A DNA stretch of 64,000 nucleotides from Lumbricus terrestris. Its lineage: Eukaryota; Annelida; Clitellata; Crassiclitellata; Lumbricidae. The position numbers were made by a program, and so were the translations under genes. The stretch lies in NCBI GenBank assembly GCA_949752735.1, contig OX457042.1, positions 37,948,368 through 38,012,367 of the forward strand. The letters run 5' to 3'. The first letter of the stretch is position 1. Every line of letters starts with the position of its first letter. This document shows positions 46,079-56,836 of the stretch, piece after piece. Below the pieces are notes generated by a model. That model saw nothing but the letters and a program-made list of their open reading frames with translations. It made no database searches and was not told where the DNA came from.

Positions 46079-49000
46079 ATGGAGAAACTTACAGAACAAA
46101 AGCAAGCCAGTATAAAGAAGATGTCTTCTGATCGATTAATAAAGTTATTAATTGAAGAGGGTCTAGACGTAGAAGAAGTCGAAGAGATGTCTAGAGAAAA
46201 TTTGATGGGAGCATTAGCAGAGGTTTGGCTTAAAAAGGAAGCTGAAGAGAAAGGTGCTGTGGGTGGTGTTGAGGAGAAACCAATTGAAAAACCACCGGCA
46301 CCGATGTCTATGGAGGCATTGATGCAATTTATGATGATGAGGGAGGAGCAACGCAGACAAGAAGAGAAAGCGAAAGAGGAGCAACGCAGACAAGAAGAAA
46401 AAGAACGGAAACAAGAAGAGAAAGAGAAAGAGGAACAAAGGAGACAACAGGAGAAGGAGAAAGAAGAACAACGTAGACAAGAAGAGAAAGAGAAAGAGGA
46501 GAAACGGAGACAGGAGGAGAAAGAGAAAGAGGAGCAGCGGAGACAGGAAGAGAAAGAACGGAAACAAGAAGAGGAACAACGGAGAAAAGAGGAGAAAGAG
46601 AAAGAAGAGCAACGGAGACGAGAGGAGAAAGAACAAAAACAAGAAGAGAAAGAGAAAGAGGAGAAACGGAGACAAGAAGAGAAAGAACGGAGACAAGAAG
46701 AGATTGAACGAACAGAAAAGCTTCGATTAGAGGAAAAAGCAAGAGCAGAACAAGCAGAAAGGATGAGACAAGAAGAGATACAGATGCAGAAGCAGCAGTT
46801 CCAGCTTCAGCTAGAACAACTGAAAAGAGATCGTGACGAAGCTGAACGAAGAAGAATGGAATTGATGATAGAATACGAGAGAGCAAGGAAAAGTGATGAA
46901 GAAATACGAAAACAACAGATGGAAGAGCAAAAGATTCGTGAGGAAGACAAAGAAGCCATGCGTTTGGCAGAATTACAAAGAGCCGAAGAGATTCGACAGG
47001 AAGAATTAAAAATGGAGAAAGAAAATTTGGAAAAAGCGGAAAGAGAAAGGGAAGAACAATTAGAATTAGAACAAAAGAAACTCGCTCTTAAGGAAGCTCA
47101 GCTCCGAGAAATGGCTATAGAAAAGGAGGAACGCAGAAAACAGTTAGAATTGTTGCAGCAAAAGATAGAACAAGAAGAACTGCGTAGGGTAGAAGATCAA
47201 AATAGACTGAGGGAACGAAATGAAGACGAAAGAAGAAGCCGTGAAGAGTCAGAACGAAACAGGATCAGAGAAAGTGAGACAATGGTGTCCAAGATTAAAA
47301 GGATAGGTGATGCAATGAAACACGTATTACCTAAGATGCCATATGATATGATGGAGGTGCCATTATATTTTGAGACAGTTGAGAATGCATTCAACAGTTT
47401 TACGGTGGAAAAGCAGTTTTGGGTCAAATTGCTGTTGCCACTAATGACGCCAAGAGCGAGAACGGTGTTGAACCGATTGTCTTTCAATGATCTAGACGAT
47501 TACGACATAGTGAAAGAACATTTACTGAAAGAATTCAAATTGACAGCGAGAGAATATCGATCACGATTTGGAGATGCGAGGAAAACGGCAGAAGAAACAT
47601 ACACGATGTTTACAGCAAGATTGAAGAATCTGTTGAACTATTATGTCAGAAGTAGGCGAGTGGGCAAAAGCTACGAGAAGTTATTTGATCTATTGGTGGC
47701 GGATAAATTGAAAGAATGTCTACCACCAGGTCCACTACAGTTCGTACTAGCAAAAGAGGGTACTGAATGCTTTGAAGCTAGTAATGTTGCAGAACTCGCA
47801 GACGTACACGTGAACAATCGAATTGGTCTAATGTTTCAAGACAAACCGAAATATGAAGCATGGGGAAATAGTTCGAAGCAAACCAGGTGGAATAGTAATA
47901 ACAAAGAAACAGGAAACCAAGCCAGAAATAACGAAGCAAGGAATGATGGTGCTCCTGGAAGACAGTTTGGTCAAGATAGAAGAGAAGCAACGGGTGACAG
48001 ACAAATGTACAGTCGAATTCCAGTGATGGGACGCCAAAGAGAAAACAATACAGCGTACAATTACAGGCGGGAGAGCACTGAACAGAGAGGGATTGTTAAG
48101 AAACGTTGCCATAATTGTCAGTCAGACCGACATCTGATAAAGGATTGCAAAGTACCACCCAGAATGACAAATCTGAGAAATAGATTTACTCGAAGTGCAG
48201 AAAATCTCAGAGTAAATCAGATACAAGTAATGAATGCACCGAATCAGTCTGAAGAACAAGACAACCGCGAAACGGAAGTGAAGTCAGTGATGAAGTGCAC
48301 GCCTCAATTTGCTATACAGAGAGAAATAGTAAATTCTGCTCCAATTAAAGATACTGGTCGAGAAACAGAAAGCAAAGATGAGTGTCAACGTACGAAGAAG
48401 TCTTTACTACAGCATGTCAATGTAGAGATACGTGGGAATGATGACAGTTGTCATCCCGTGCAAGTCAGAGCGCTGATTGACTCTGGTACTGAGATTCCAG
48501 TAATCAATGAGGAATTGTTGAAAGGAGCGACAGTGGAAGAAATTGGCAGAGTACATTTGCAATGTGTGGCTGGAGAACCCATTCCAGCTAAGTTGGTGAA
48601 AATCGAAGTGCGGATGAGTTGTCATAACGAAGGAGGAGATTTGAAAGACAAGGGAGTAAATATCGCGCCATATTTAACCTTGGTGTGTGCCAGCATTCCG
48701 GCAGTCTTGTGCAAAGATAACAAAGAAAAGTTCTTGCTGCATCCAGAGATAATCGCAGAACTGAAAGAGGTTCCACCAGTGAATGTATTACAAGGAGAAT
48801 TGCAAGTGAATGTGACTACAAGAGCACAGAGTCGGAGAAGAGAAGTGGAAGAAGGAGAAGAAGAAAAGTCAAATGAAAGTTTGCTAGATGAGGACACAGA
48901 AAGCGATGATGAACAAAGCGTTCAAGAAGAAGAAGAAGGAATAACATCCGGAAACAATGAAATTGAAGAAGAGATGGTTGCATGTGAACGTGATAATGAT

Positions 49001-51823
49001 GATAATTCTGAGAGTGATGGTGAAATAGACACGAGTATGAGGGATTTGTTTGCCGAGAATACGAGTGATGAAAGACAATTGGCAGACGCAAAGAAATTTG
49101 AAGAGCAGCAGAGAAATGACGAGTCACTGAGGTCGTGGTGGAAGATAGCTGAAGACAAAGGATCAGAGTTTAGTGTGGTGAATGGGTTGATGTATAAGAA
49201 GCATCAAATGTTGGACCAGTTGGTGTATCAGTTGGTGTTGCCGAAGGAAAGAAGAATTCAGGTGATGGAATTGGCACATGAGTCAGTATTTGGCGGACAC
49301 TTGGGAGAAGAGAAGACAAGGGAACGTATCAAGTTGTCCTTTGTGTGGCCAAGAATGCGTAGAGATGTGGTGAAGTTCTGCAAGTCCTGTGAGAAGTGTC
49401 AGTTGAAAGCACGAAGTTTGGTGATGGATCGAGTGCCGATTACACCAATACCAAGAGAAGATGTACCGTTCAGAAGAATGACCATGGACGTCGTAGGACC
49501 AATCGAACCGACTTCAGCAGCAGGGCATAAGTATTGTTTGTGCATCGTGGACTCATGTACAAGATGGCCGACAATATTCTTGATGAAGTCATTGACCGCT
49601 AAGGCTGTATGTGAAGCTTTGATGAAGCTGTTCATGGATGTGGGAGTTCCGTCAGTAATCACGAGCGATAGAGGGACGAATTTCACAGCCAGTCTAACAA
49701 GAGAATTTCTGAAACTGATGGGGTGTTGTCCTCGATTCGATTCGCCAGGACATCCAGAAGCGGCAGGATTGGTGGAGAGATGGAATCAAACGTTCAAGAA
49801 AATGATTCATCATGTCGTTGTGGAAAATCCGAGACAGTGGCATAAAATTATTCCATTTACAGTCTGGGCATTGAGAGAAGTGCCTAATGCAACTACAGGA
49901 GTGGCACCGTATTTGCTGGTCTATGGAAAGTTGCCGAGAGGGCCACTCACCATCCTTAAAGAAAGCTGGACCAAAGAAATAAATCTACCACCGAACATTG
50001 GAGTGCAACCGGCAAAGTACCTGAAGAATTTAAGAGCAGACATGGAAAAGGCCTTGACATTCGCCGAGAGCTGTGCTGAAGAAAAGCAAAAACAGTACGC
50101 CAGTCAATACAACAAAAGAGCAAAAGATAAAGAATTCGAGCCAGGAGAGAATGTCATCGTGCTGTATCCAACGTCAACCAATAAATTGATCTCCCGATGG
50201 CATGGTCCATGCACGGTCCTGCAAAGAAGATCCAAATATTCGTATCTGGTGGACATGAACGAAAACGGTCGACGGATTATCCATGCTAACAAGATGAGGA
50301 AGTTCATTACGAGAACATTGTCTTGTGGTCTGATCGTGGAAGAGGATGACGAATTTGGATCAGTGGTAGAAATACCGCTGAAGGAAGACTATTCAGAGAC
50401 AAAACAGAAGTCACTTCAATTAGATTACGAACAAATTGGACATCTGACCAGCAAACAGCAGAAACAATTACTTGATGTACTGAATCGATATGCAGACAGA
50501 TTTTCAGACCAACCTGGATTATGTACATTAGTAGAACACGAAGTGGTACTGAGACCAGACTTTCGAGAAAAAGAATTCGTGGCATATCGAATACCATTAA
50601 TATACCGAGCAGAAGTGGAAAAACAAATACAAGAGATGCTGAAAGAAAACATCATTCAACCATCGTCAAGCAGAATGGCAAGTCCACTTGTCATTGTCAA
50701 AAAGAAGAATGGATCCTTGAGATTGGCTTGTGACTACAGATACATTAACTCTTTTACTGAAAACTGCCGATATCCTATGCCAATCGTCAACGATGTCTTG
50801 AACAAAGTTGGAAAATCCAAGTTCATTTCTGTTATGGACTGTCGCAGTGCATATTGGACTTGTCCTGTGAAAAAGAGTGACCAATGGAAGACTGCGTTTG
50901 TTACACATAATGGACTGTATGAATTTACGCGTGTTCCTTTTGGAATGATTAACTCTGGACGGACTTTTGTAAAAGCGATAAATATGATTTTGCAACCGAT
51001 ACATGATTTCACTGAACCTTATGTTGATGACATTGCAGTGCATTCTAATGATTGGGACATTCATTTAAGACATTTGGAATTATTTTTGAAACAAATAAGA
51101 CTGCATAATGTAACATTGAACTTGAAGAAATGTGTGTTTGGTAAGAGTGAGGTGAAGTTCATCGGTCACCTCATAGGATCAGGGAAGAAGATGATGAATC
51201 CAGATAGGATTGACAGTTTAATTAATTTGAAGAAACCTGAAACCAGGAAGGAAGTGAAGCAAGTCTTAGGATTTTTTGGGTTTTACAGACAGTTTATTTG
51301 TAATTTTGCTGAAATTGCTAAACCATTGACAGACTTGACCAGCAAGAAAGTACCTGAGAACATTGTTTGGACTGATGCACATCAGAAATCTTTTGATTCC
51401 CTTAAACAGATTGTCTTATCAAATGTGATTCTATATATGTTTGAGGTTGGGAAACCATTTAATTTGTACTGTGATAGCAGTGATTTTGCTGTGGGAGCTG
51501 TACTGTCTCAGGTGGACGAGGAAGGGATTGAACGTCCCGTTTCATTTATCAGTCAGAAGCTGACAGATACTCAGAGGAGGTGGGCGACGATTGAGAAGGA
51601 AGCCTATGCAATCATATGGGCTTTAAACAAGTTGAAAGAAATTCTTATTGGTTCTAAAATCAATGTGTTTACAGACCATAATCCTTTAGTTTATTTGACT
51701 GAATCAATGTCGAAATCTGCTAAATTAGTCAGATGGTCTTTATCATTGCAAAATTTTGACATTCTGCTGAACTACAAGAAAGGTAAATTGAATGTAGTAG
51801 CTGATTGTCTGTCTAGATTGTAG
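46079..51823 (+). CDS. gag-pol: Gag-Pol polyprotein of the Gmr1-type retrotransposon
   Basis: 1914 codons in one frame. Residues about 90-400 are a Glu/Lys/Arg/Gln-rich coiled-coil region (EEQRRQEEKEKE units). About 402-590 is a capsid-like Gag domain (MPKMPYDMMEVPLYFETVEN). A CCHC zinc knuckle starts at C677 (CHNCQSDRHLIKDC). The protease motif is ALIDSGTE with Asp801. Integrase follows: HHCC zinc finger (H1067 region, C1101-x2-C1104), catalytic D1137 (MTMDVVGP), D1197 (TSDRGT), E1233 (LVERW), D-E gap 35. RT comes next with YVDD at 1648-1651, then RNase H (YCDSSD, Asp about 1799; IEKEAYAI; TDHNPL). The protein ends CLSRL. ATG 46079 is the first long-frame start. Integrase before RT is the Gmr1 order, unlike ordinary Ty3/gypsy. 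No frameshift separates gag from pol. Confidence 0.96.
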   Translation: MEKLTEQKQASIKKMSSDRLIKLLIEEGLDVEEVEEMSRENLMGALAEVWLKKEAEEKGAVGGVEEKPIEKPPAPMSMEALMQFMMMREEQRRQEEKAKEEQRRQEEKERKQEEKEKEEQRRQQEKEKEEQRRQEEKEKEEKRRQEEKEKEEQRRQEEKERKQEEEQRRKEEKEKEEQRRREEKEQKQEEKEKEEKRRQEEKERRQEEIERTEKLRLEEKARAEQAERMRQEEIQMQKQQFQLQLEQLKRDRDEAERRRMELMIEYERARKSDEEIRKQQMEEQKIREEDKEAMRLAELQRAEEIRQEELKMEKENLEKAEREREEQLELEQKKLALKEAQLREMAIEKEERRKQLELLQQKIEQEELRRVEDQNRLRERNEDERRSREESERNRIRESETMVSKIKRIGDAMKHVLPKMPYDMMEVPLYFETVENAFNSFTVEKQFWVKLLLPLMTPRARTVLNRLSFNDLDDYDIVKEHLLKEFKLTAREYRSRFGDARKTAEETYTMFTARLKNLLNYYVRSRRVGKSYEKLFDLLVADKLKECLPPGPLQFVLAKEGTECFEASNVAELADVHVNNRIGLMFQDKPKYEAWGNSSKQTRWNSNNKETGNQARNNEARNDGAPGRQFGQDRREATGDRQMYSRIPVMGRQRENNTAYNYRRESTEQRGIVKKRCHNCQSDRHLIKDCKVPPRMTNLRNRFTRSAENLRVNQIQVMNAPNQSEEQDNRETEVKSVMKCTPQFAIQREIVNSAPIKDTGRETESKDECQRTKKSLLQHVNVEIRGNDDSCHPVQVRALIDSGTEIPVINEELLKGATVEEIGRVHLQCVAGEPIPAKLVKIEVRMSCHNEGGDLKDKGVNIAPYLTLVCASIPAVLCKDNKEKFLLHPEIIAELKEVPPVNVLQGELQVNVTTRAQSRRREVEEGEEEKSNESLLDEDTESDDEQSVQEEEEGITSGNNEIEEEMVACERDNDDNSESDGEIDTSMRDLFAENTSDERQLADAKKFEEQQRNDESLRSWWKIAEDKGSEFSVVNGLMYKKHQMLDQLVYQLVLPKERRIQVMELAHESVFGGHLGEEKTRERIKLSFVWPRMRRDVVKFCKSCEKCQLKARSLVMDRVPITPIPREDVPFRRMTMDVVGPIEPTSAAGHKYCLCIVDSCTRWPTIFLMKSLTAKAVCEALMKLFMDVGVPSVITSDRGTNFTASLTREFLKLMGCCPRFDSPGHPEAAGLVERWNQTFKKMIHHVVVENPRQWHKIIPFTVWALREVPNATTGVAPYLLVYGKLPRGPLTILKESWTKEINLPPNIGVQPAKYLKNLRADMEKALTFAESCAEEKQKQYASQYNKRAKDKEFEPGENVIVLYPTSTNKLISRWHGPCTVLQRRSKYSYLVDMNENGRRIIHANKMRKFITRTLSCGLIVEEDDEFGSVVEIPLKEDYSETKQKSLQLDYEQIGHLTSKQQKQLLDVLNRYADRFSDQPGLCTLVEHEVVLRPDFREKEFVAYRIPLIYRAEVEKQIQEMLKENIIQPSSSRMASPLVIVKKKNGSLRLACDYRYINSFTENCRYPMPIVNDVLNKVGKSKFISVMDCRSAYWTCPVKKSDQWKTAFVTHNGLYEFTRVPFGMINSGRTFVKAINMILQPIHDFTEPYVDDIAVHSNDWDIHLRHLELFLKQIRLHNVTLNLKKCVFGKSEVKFIGHLIGSGKKMMNPDRIDSLINLKKPETRKEVKQVLGFFGFYRQFICNFAEIAKPLTDLTSKKVPENIVWTDAHQKSFDSLKQIVLSNVILYMFEVGKPFNLYCDSSDFAVGAVLSQVDEEGIERPVSFISQKLTDTQRRWATIEKEAYAIIWALNKLKEILIGSKINVFTDHNPLVYLTESMSKSAKLVRWSLSLQNFDILLNYKKGKLNVVADCLSRL

Positions 51824-51916
51824 TGTAAGATATTTTATGATGTATTATGTTATGGACTATTTGCATTGTTTAGTTAAGGTACGTTCGCTAATTTTTATAG
51901 ATAATTAGCTCTCTTT

Positions 51917-51936
51917 AAAAGAAAGGAGGGAGGTAA
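51917..51936 (+). promoter_or_regulatory. Polypurine tract
   Basis: AAAAGAAAGGAGGGAGGTAA sits directly before the 3' LTR, the expected position for the plus-strand primer. Confidence 0.88.
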
Positions 51937-52494
51937 TGTGAGCTAATTTTGTATAGTCTATGTAGTCAGTTGATGTTTAGGCGTACGAATAGACCAGCTC
52001 AAGGTCAGCGTCTAGACAGTTAGGCCTGCAGGTGACAGACTGGCGGGAAAGTTGGCGCGGCTCGGCCGACCGTCGCCGGAGAGCGCGAGAGAGAGAGGGA
52101 TAGGCAGACAGACAGACGGACAGATAGAAGGACAGAGCGGCAAGGGGAAGAGTGTATGTCTAGACAGTGAGTTAAGTTGTAGAAGAAGGAGTTGGTAGTA
52201 GAGAATAGAAGACGTTTTAGAGAACAGTGGAGTTAGATGATAATAGTTGCGTTGCTGTCGTTGAATTCAAGCGTTTGTCGTCGTTGATCCGTTGTTGTGT
52301 TATTTTGCGTTGTTATGAAAGAAGAAGAAAATACAAGAAACAGAGCTTTGTTGTAATTGAACAAGTTAAGAACTTTAGAAACTTATACACTAGCTTTAGA
52401 TACCGAAGTACAGTGACTAGGTTAGGCATAGGCTGCGCTACTGAACACTGAAAGAAAAAGGAAGAAAACTTTGAAGGTCAATTGGAGGTTGACA
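51937..52494 (+). repeat. 3' LTR, 558 bp
   Basis: Same start, end and length as the 5' LTR. No difference was noticed on side-by-side reading. Confidence 0.95.
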
Positions 52495-52720
52495 GTATGT
52501 ATGTATGTATGTATGTATGTATGTATGTATGTATGTATGTATGTATGTATGTATGTATGTATGTATGTATGTATGTATGTATGTATGTATGTATGTATGT
52601 ATGTATGTATGTATGTATGTATGTATGTATGTATGTATGTATGTATGTATGTATGCATAAAATTTATGTATGTAAGTATGCATGCATGCATAAAATCTAT
52701 GTATGTAAGTATGCATGTAT
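52495..52720. repeat. GTAT microsatellite, right of retrotransposon
   Basis: GTAT array for about 160 bp from the 3' LTR, then degenerate ATGTATGTAAGTATGCATG units. It is the continuation of 44899-44975. Confidence 0.93.
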
Positions 52721-52729
52721 GTATGAGCG

Positions 52730-53129
52730 TAAGTATGTTTGCATGTTTGCATGCATGCAGATATACAATTTCAGCAGGTCGCGTCAAGAAAAATGGACCT
52801 CTAGAATTTCTGACGGGTCATAAGGCAGGTCAAGAGTAAAATAGCCAGGTAGCACCGCCACTACGCCAACAGTTCTTTAAGTGTTATTAGTAGGTTACGT
52901 AAGCTGGGGGCCTGAATTTGAAAACGTTGTCATGTGTTTTTCTTAATCAAGCCTTTGCAGAATTTTGCAATTGGACGTTAATTCAGGGAGTAATTGTTTC
53001 TAATCAATGCTGACTAAAGGCAAGATAATTGCCAAAAATAATGGCTGAACACGCTTATATTGATAATATAGAGTTCTTGTGTAACAACATTCAAAATAAT
53101 TATGCGACGCTGGAGCAGTAATTCCACGA
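52730..53129. other. Body of the hAT-like element, right part, no ORF
   Basis: About 0.4 kb of unique sequence with no transposase-like coding. Confidence 0.5.
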
Positions 53130-53265
53130 CGCCGTGCTGCGCCGCCGACGCCGACATTTTGAGGGCGCCGCCGCCGCCGATTTTTGTTTGTCGGCGCGCC
53201 TCCGCCGCCGACCAAAAATGACCGGCGCGCCGCCGCCGACACTCTCATGTCGGCGCAGGGCTCTG
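53130..53265. repeat. Right GC-rich terminal region of the hAT-like element
   Basis: GCCGCCGAC repeats, GGGCGCCGCCGCCGCCGATT shared with the left end, GGCGCGCC palindromes, ending CGGCGCAGGGCTCTG. Confidence 0.85.
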
Positions 53266-54116
53266 CTTCTAAGCATACAAGACAACATCTCTAACGCAAT
53301 TGAAAATAATGAATAGCCTACTCCCTTGGTATCTTCCATGATGTATAGGCCTACCTAAAACCTTTGATTCCGTAAATCATCATATTTTGGTCAAAAAACT
53401 TTATAACTATGGAATAAGAGGCACATAATTATAATGGTTTGTTAACTATCTTGAAAATCGTTTTCAACTGGTTTCTGTTAATAGGCTAATTGTAATTCTG
53501 ATCTACAACCCATTTCTCACGGTGTCCCTCAAGGATCTAATCTTGGTTCACTTTTATTTTTAATCTATATTAATGATTTACCTAATGTAGGCCTATCACC
53601 TTCTATGTATTTTGTTCTATTTGCTGATGATTCTAACTTATTTCATTCTGATAAATCTATTGATACTCTATTCAACACTGTTAATTCTGAGCTTCACCGA
53701 GTCGTTGATTGGTTTCGATCAAATAAACTTACTCTAAATTTGGATAAAACCAACTATATCCTCTTCAGATCCCATAAGAAAAAATATCCCAATGAACTTC
53801 CTATTTTACTTATCGAAGAGACTCCTGTCACCCAAGTAGCATTCAGAAAATTGTGGGGGCGTATACATTGACCAGCATCTAAATTGGGTGGAGTACATCA
53901 ATAATATCTTTAGCAAAATTGCCAAGACTGTTGGTGTGCTATTTCGCTCATCTAAACTAATTCCTATCTCTATCCGGTCTATGCAGTACAATTCTCTTAT
54001 TTAACCTTATTTAACCTAGGGCCTACTGTAATTTAATCTGGACGTCTACTTACAAATCTAATCTTGTGAGACTATAGTCACCCTTCAAAAATATGCAATC
54101 CGATTTGTAGCCAAAT

Positions 54117-54770
54117 AGTTGGGGTACCCGGCGTTGCCCGGCCAATTCCTTACTTCCCCACCCTCACTGCCGGCTCCCCAAACGCCTGCTGGCCACCCAC
54201 CTCACCCCATCCCACCACATTACACCCCGCCCAACCACACCCCCACCTCACCCTACCCACACCGACACACTAGTAAAGGTTAAGAATGAAAAGCTAAAAA
54301 ACTGTTCAAATGCATGCCGGTGAAAAAGCGAAAATTAGGGTTTTCGCCCCCGCCCAGGCCCGCGCATGGTGGGAAAAATTCGCCAACCCTCCACTGGGTG
54401 GTCCTGATGGCCCTCTGTCTAGGTAGAAAGTCTCAGATCATTAGTTGCGTCTTACTGGAAATTTTTTCTTCTCCCCCCAATAATATCCTGTCCGACCCGG
54501 CCCCTGCGGGGCGAGGTGTGTGTTGGGCGGGGGTGAGGTGATCCCAGTAGCACTCGGTCTAGCTAGAATGTTTCAGGTGAATAGCTGTGAAACTATGGCG
54601 ACGGAATGGATAGTGAATTATGTCTAAAAAAATTTTAAATATTTGAATTTGGATATTGAGCATTGCAATCAGACAACATTCTTCATGTTTGAATTATTAC
54701 AAATCGATCAAATTAGTTACTTGCAAATAGGAGAGTTTATGTACCGTTATAACAACGGCCTTTGACCACT
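54117..54770. repeat. Insertion with GGGGTACCCGGCGTTGCCCGG start inside the LINE
   Basis: The AGTTGGGGTACCCGGCGTT start matches 2369-2390, followed by CCAATTCCTTACTTCCC and CACTGCCGG in both. It interrupts LINE coding sequence (ends at CCAAATAG near 54118; coding-like sequence resumes by about 54900). Ends are not precisely fixed and the family is unknown. Confidence 0.45.
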
Positions 54771-55049
54771 TGTAGGCCTATTAAACCTATTTAATGATTT
54801 CTTTAAAACCTTACCTCTGATCGCCATCTTATCCAACTGTAAAATTAACTCTTTATGACTCTCCCTATACGCTCATAGGCCTACTAGGCTAACAGTTGTC
54901 TATTCTTTATACAATGTAGTCTACTGGCTCCCAATGTTGGAGCTCTCTTCCTACATATCTTCATTCCCAACCTAACACTAGATTATTTAAGCATAAACTT
55001 CGCCTATAATATTATCTAGGCCTACTTAAAACACTTCCTGATATTAAAT

Positions 55050-56800
55050 AGTTATGGTTTCTGCTCAGTGGTTTCGCCAAGCCCTTAGTTAAGTCATTAG
55101 TTAAGAGTTGTTTTTCTTGTTGATTTAGGTGCATTGTACTCTATTTGTCGAATGCATATTACTATTTTATCTTTTTTCTCTTCCTAATGATCTTTGTATT
55201 CCTGCAATTGAGTGTGCTGTCATTTGCTTTATTATTTTTATAGGTCCTAAGCCGCCCTATTTTGCATGATTACTGGGTGGCCCTATTAGCGGGATTGTCT
55301 ATCCCTTCTGGGTTTCCTCTTCTTAACCAAATTATGTTAGAGTATTGTGTTCACTGCCATAACTGTATTATTTTTGTTTGGTTCAGAAAAAAGTTGAATG
55401 TCAAATGTTTTGTTCTGTTTCTACGTGTGACAGAGTCACAGTTAAAGAAGCTATCCTCTCCTATATAGTGATGCAAACAGTAGAATCTATTCAACAGCAA
55501 TGTCGTCATTGTTGAAGAACTCGAACAAGCAGTGCTGAGGAAAGCTAAGGTGAGATGCAAAACGGCGCTATAAAAATAACGACCTGTCTGATTTGACATG
55601 GTAGACCTACCGTTGGCTGATATTTCTAATCCCAGGCGTCTTTCGTCCCATTATTCATCCCATCCTACATGCAGTGGGATCACTGAGATGAGCTTCATAG
55701 GCCTTTATTTCCATAATTTGCAATTTAACAATCATGGGAGTTATTCATCAGGACGAAGAAATTAAATGTAAAGAAGATGCCAAACATTTGGTAAAGAATT
55801 GTTGGCAGGCCATAGCCTACATGTAAGGCAGGTCAAGAGCAAAAATAGGCACTGTAGCCTACGTTAGATATCTTTGTCAATAAATTTTATTATGAGAATG
55901 TTATAAATGACTTTGCATAATCGTTTATTTTGTTTACTTTCCTCTGCGAACTGTTGTGGAAAACCGTCTGCAGTCTTGATGCAACGCTCCTCGTGCTCTT
56001 CGTTTAGTTGACTTTTAGAAAATGTTTCGCTCACATCTTCCGATGTAATCCCTACGATCTGCGTCGTGCGATTATCATATTTTATTAGAGACATTTCCGT
56101 TTTCCAAGTTGAAATTGAAACGTTAAACTTAATAATCATGCAGTCTTAAGTTTATTGCTTACACTTAGCATAGGACTTAGTCAAGACTATGCAAATGTAT
56201 ACGTTCATGCATAATTTTGTCCGACTGCTTCATTTTTGTAATAGGCTTATACTGCCCTACTGTTATCTACTTCTATGCAGGTTACGAGTCATATCCCTAT
56301 AAGTATAGGGCCTATAGCCGATAATTAAGGCTTCGAATGGAAATTCGTAGGCTTGGTTCTACGTGTGTGCGATCGCTCGTAAGCGACGACCGATCAGTTT
56401 TTACCCATCGACAGTATACTAGGCTTATTTATTTTATAGGCTACGGATGAAATGTTCAAAATGAACTCTAGCAATCAGACCTCATGTTAGTTGAAAAGAT
56501 TTGGCTTATGATTAAGTTCCATTTATATTTCGCTGTTAACACCGATCGAGTAATAACGGCGAGGTTTCTCAGGCAATAATAGTAGACGCAGTTGAAGTAG
56601 AATTCTCGAAGCATTTGACTGTCTTGACTTGGGTTTGAACGCCCTGGCCATCCTCAACTGAGGAGTAGGGCCTATAATTATAGCGCATGAAATTGTGAAA
56701 GATAATCTTAGTCCGACCGTCCTCGTTTTTTAAAATATCTATCAGACTATCTATTAATAAAATTGAAATTCCAAATGTTTTCTTTCTTTTATTTTGTATC
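55050..56800. other. No gene seen
   Basis: LINE 3' remnants up to about 55250, then AT-rich unique sequence. Short ORFs on both strands show no conserved motifs. Confidence 0.45.
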
Positions 56801-56836
56801 ATTGTATTATTTTTATTTTTTTATCTTTTATCTTAG

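Larger units (their letters stand above)
44976..52494 (+). mobile_element. Full-length Gmr1-type Ty3/gypsy LTR retrotransposon
   Basis: 7519 bp: 558-bp LTRs (44976-45533 and 51937-52494) with TGTG...GACA ends, a tRNA-Leu primer site at 45537, one gag-pol ORF (46079-51823) and a polypurine tract at 51917-51936. GTATG precedes the 5' LTR (44971-44975) and follows the 3' LTR (52495-52499), which fits a 5-bp duplication, though the target is a GTAT array so this is not unique. Pol order is protease, integrase, RT, RNase H, which defines the Gmr1 clade. The LTRs look identical by eye and the ORF is uninterrupted: a recent and possibly active insertion. Confidence 0.95.
43818..53265. mobile_element. 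GC-rich hAT-like element (9.4 kb with nested retrotransposon), perfect 8-bp TSD
   Basis: The left end CAGAGCCCTGCGCCG is the exact inverse of the right end CGGCGCAGGGCTCTG. CTTCTAAG flanks both sides (43810-43817 and 53266-53273). The subterminal 130-150 bp at each end are GCC/GGCGCGCC-rich and self-complementary. Subtracting the Gmr1 insertion leaves about 1.9 kb with no transposase ORF, so it is non-autonomous. The 8-bp duplication and CAG-type ends suggest hAT. Confidence 0.88.
43740..55050 (+). pseudogene. LINE reverse transcriptase split by nested insertions
   Basis: Removing 43818-53273 (one target copy plus insertion) joins ATGCCCCTTCTAAG to CATACAAGACAACATC and restores SMPLLSIQDNISNAIENNE. 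This is the RT segment just before the first catalytic Asp. It continues KxFDSVNHHILVKKLYNYGI, GVPQGS-like sequence, FVLFADDSNLFHSDKSI (intact ADD box) and NKLTLNLDKTNYILFRS, then LGVYIDQHLNWVEYINNIF after a frameshift. A second interruption (GGGGTACCCGGCG repeat, about 54119-54765) precedes SSLPTYLHSQPNTRLFKHKL near 54930-55010. It resembles Jockey/CR1-group LINEs and is non-functional, with several stops and shifts. Confidence 0.8.

Noticed and set aside
46214..46886. Minus-strand ORFs of 160 and 185 codons
   Set aside because: They are shadows of the Glu/Lys-rich Gag coding region on the plus strand.
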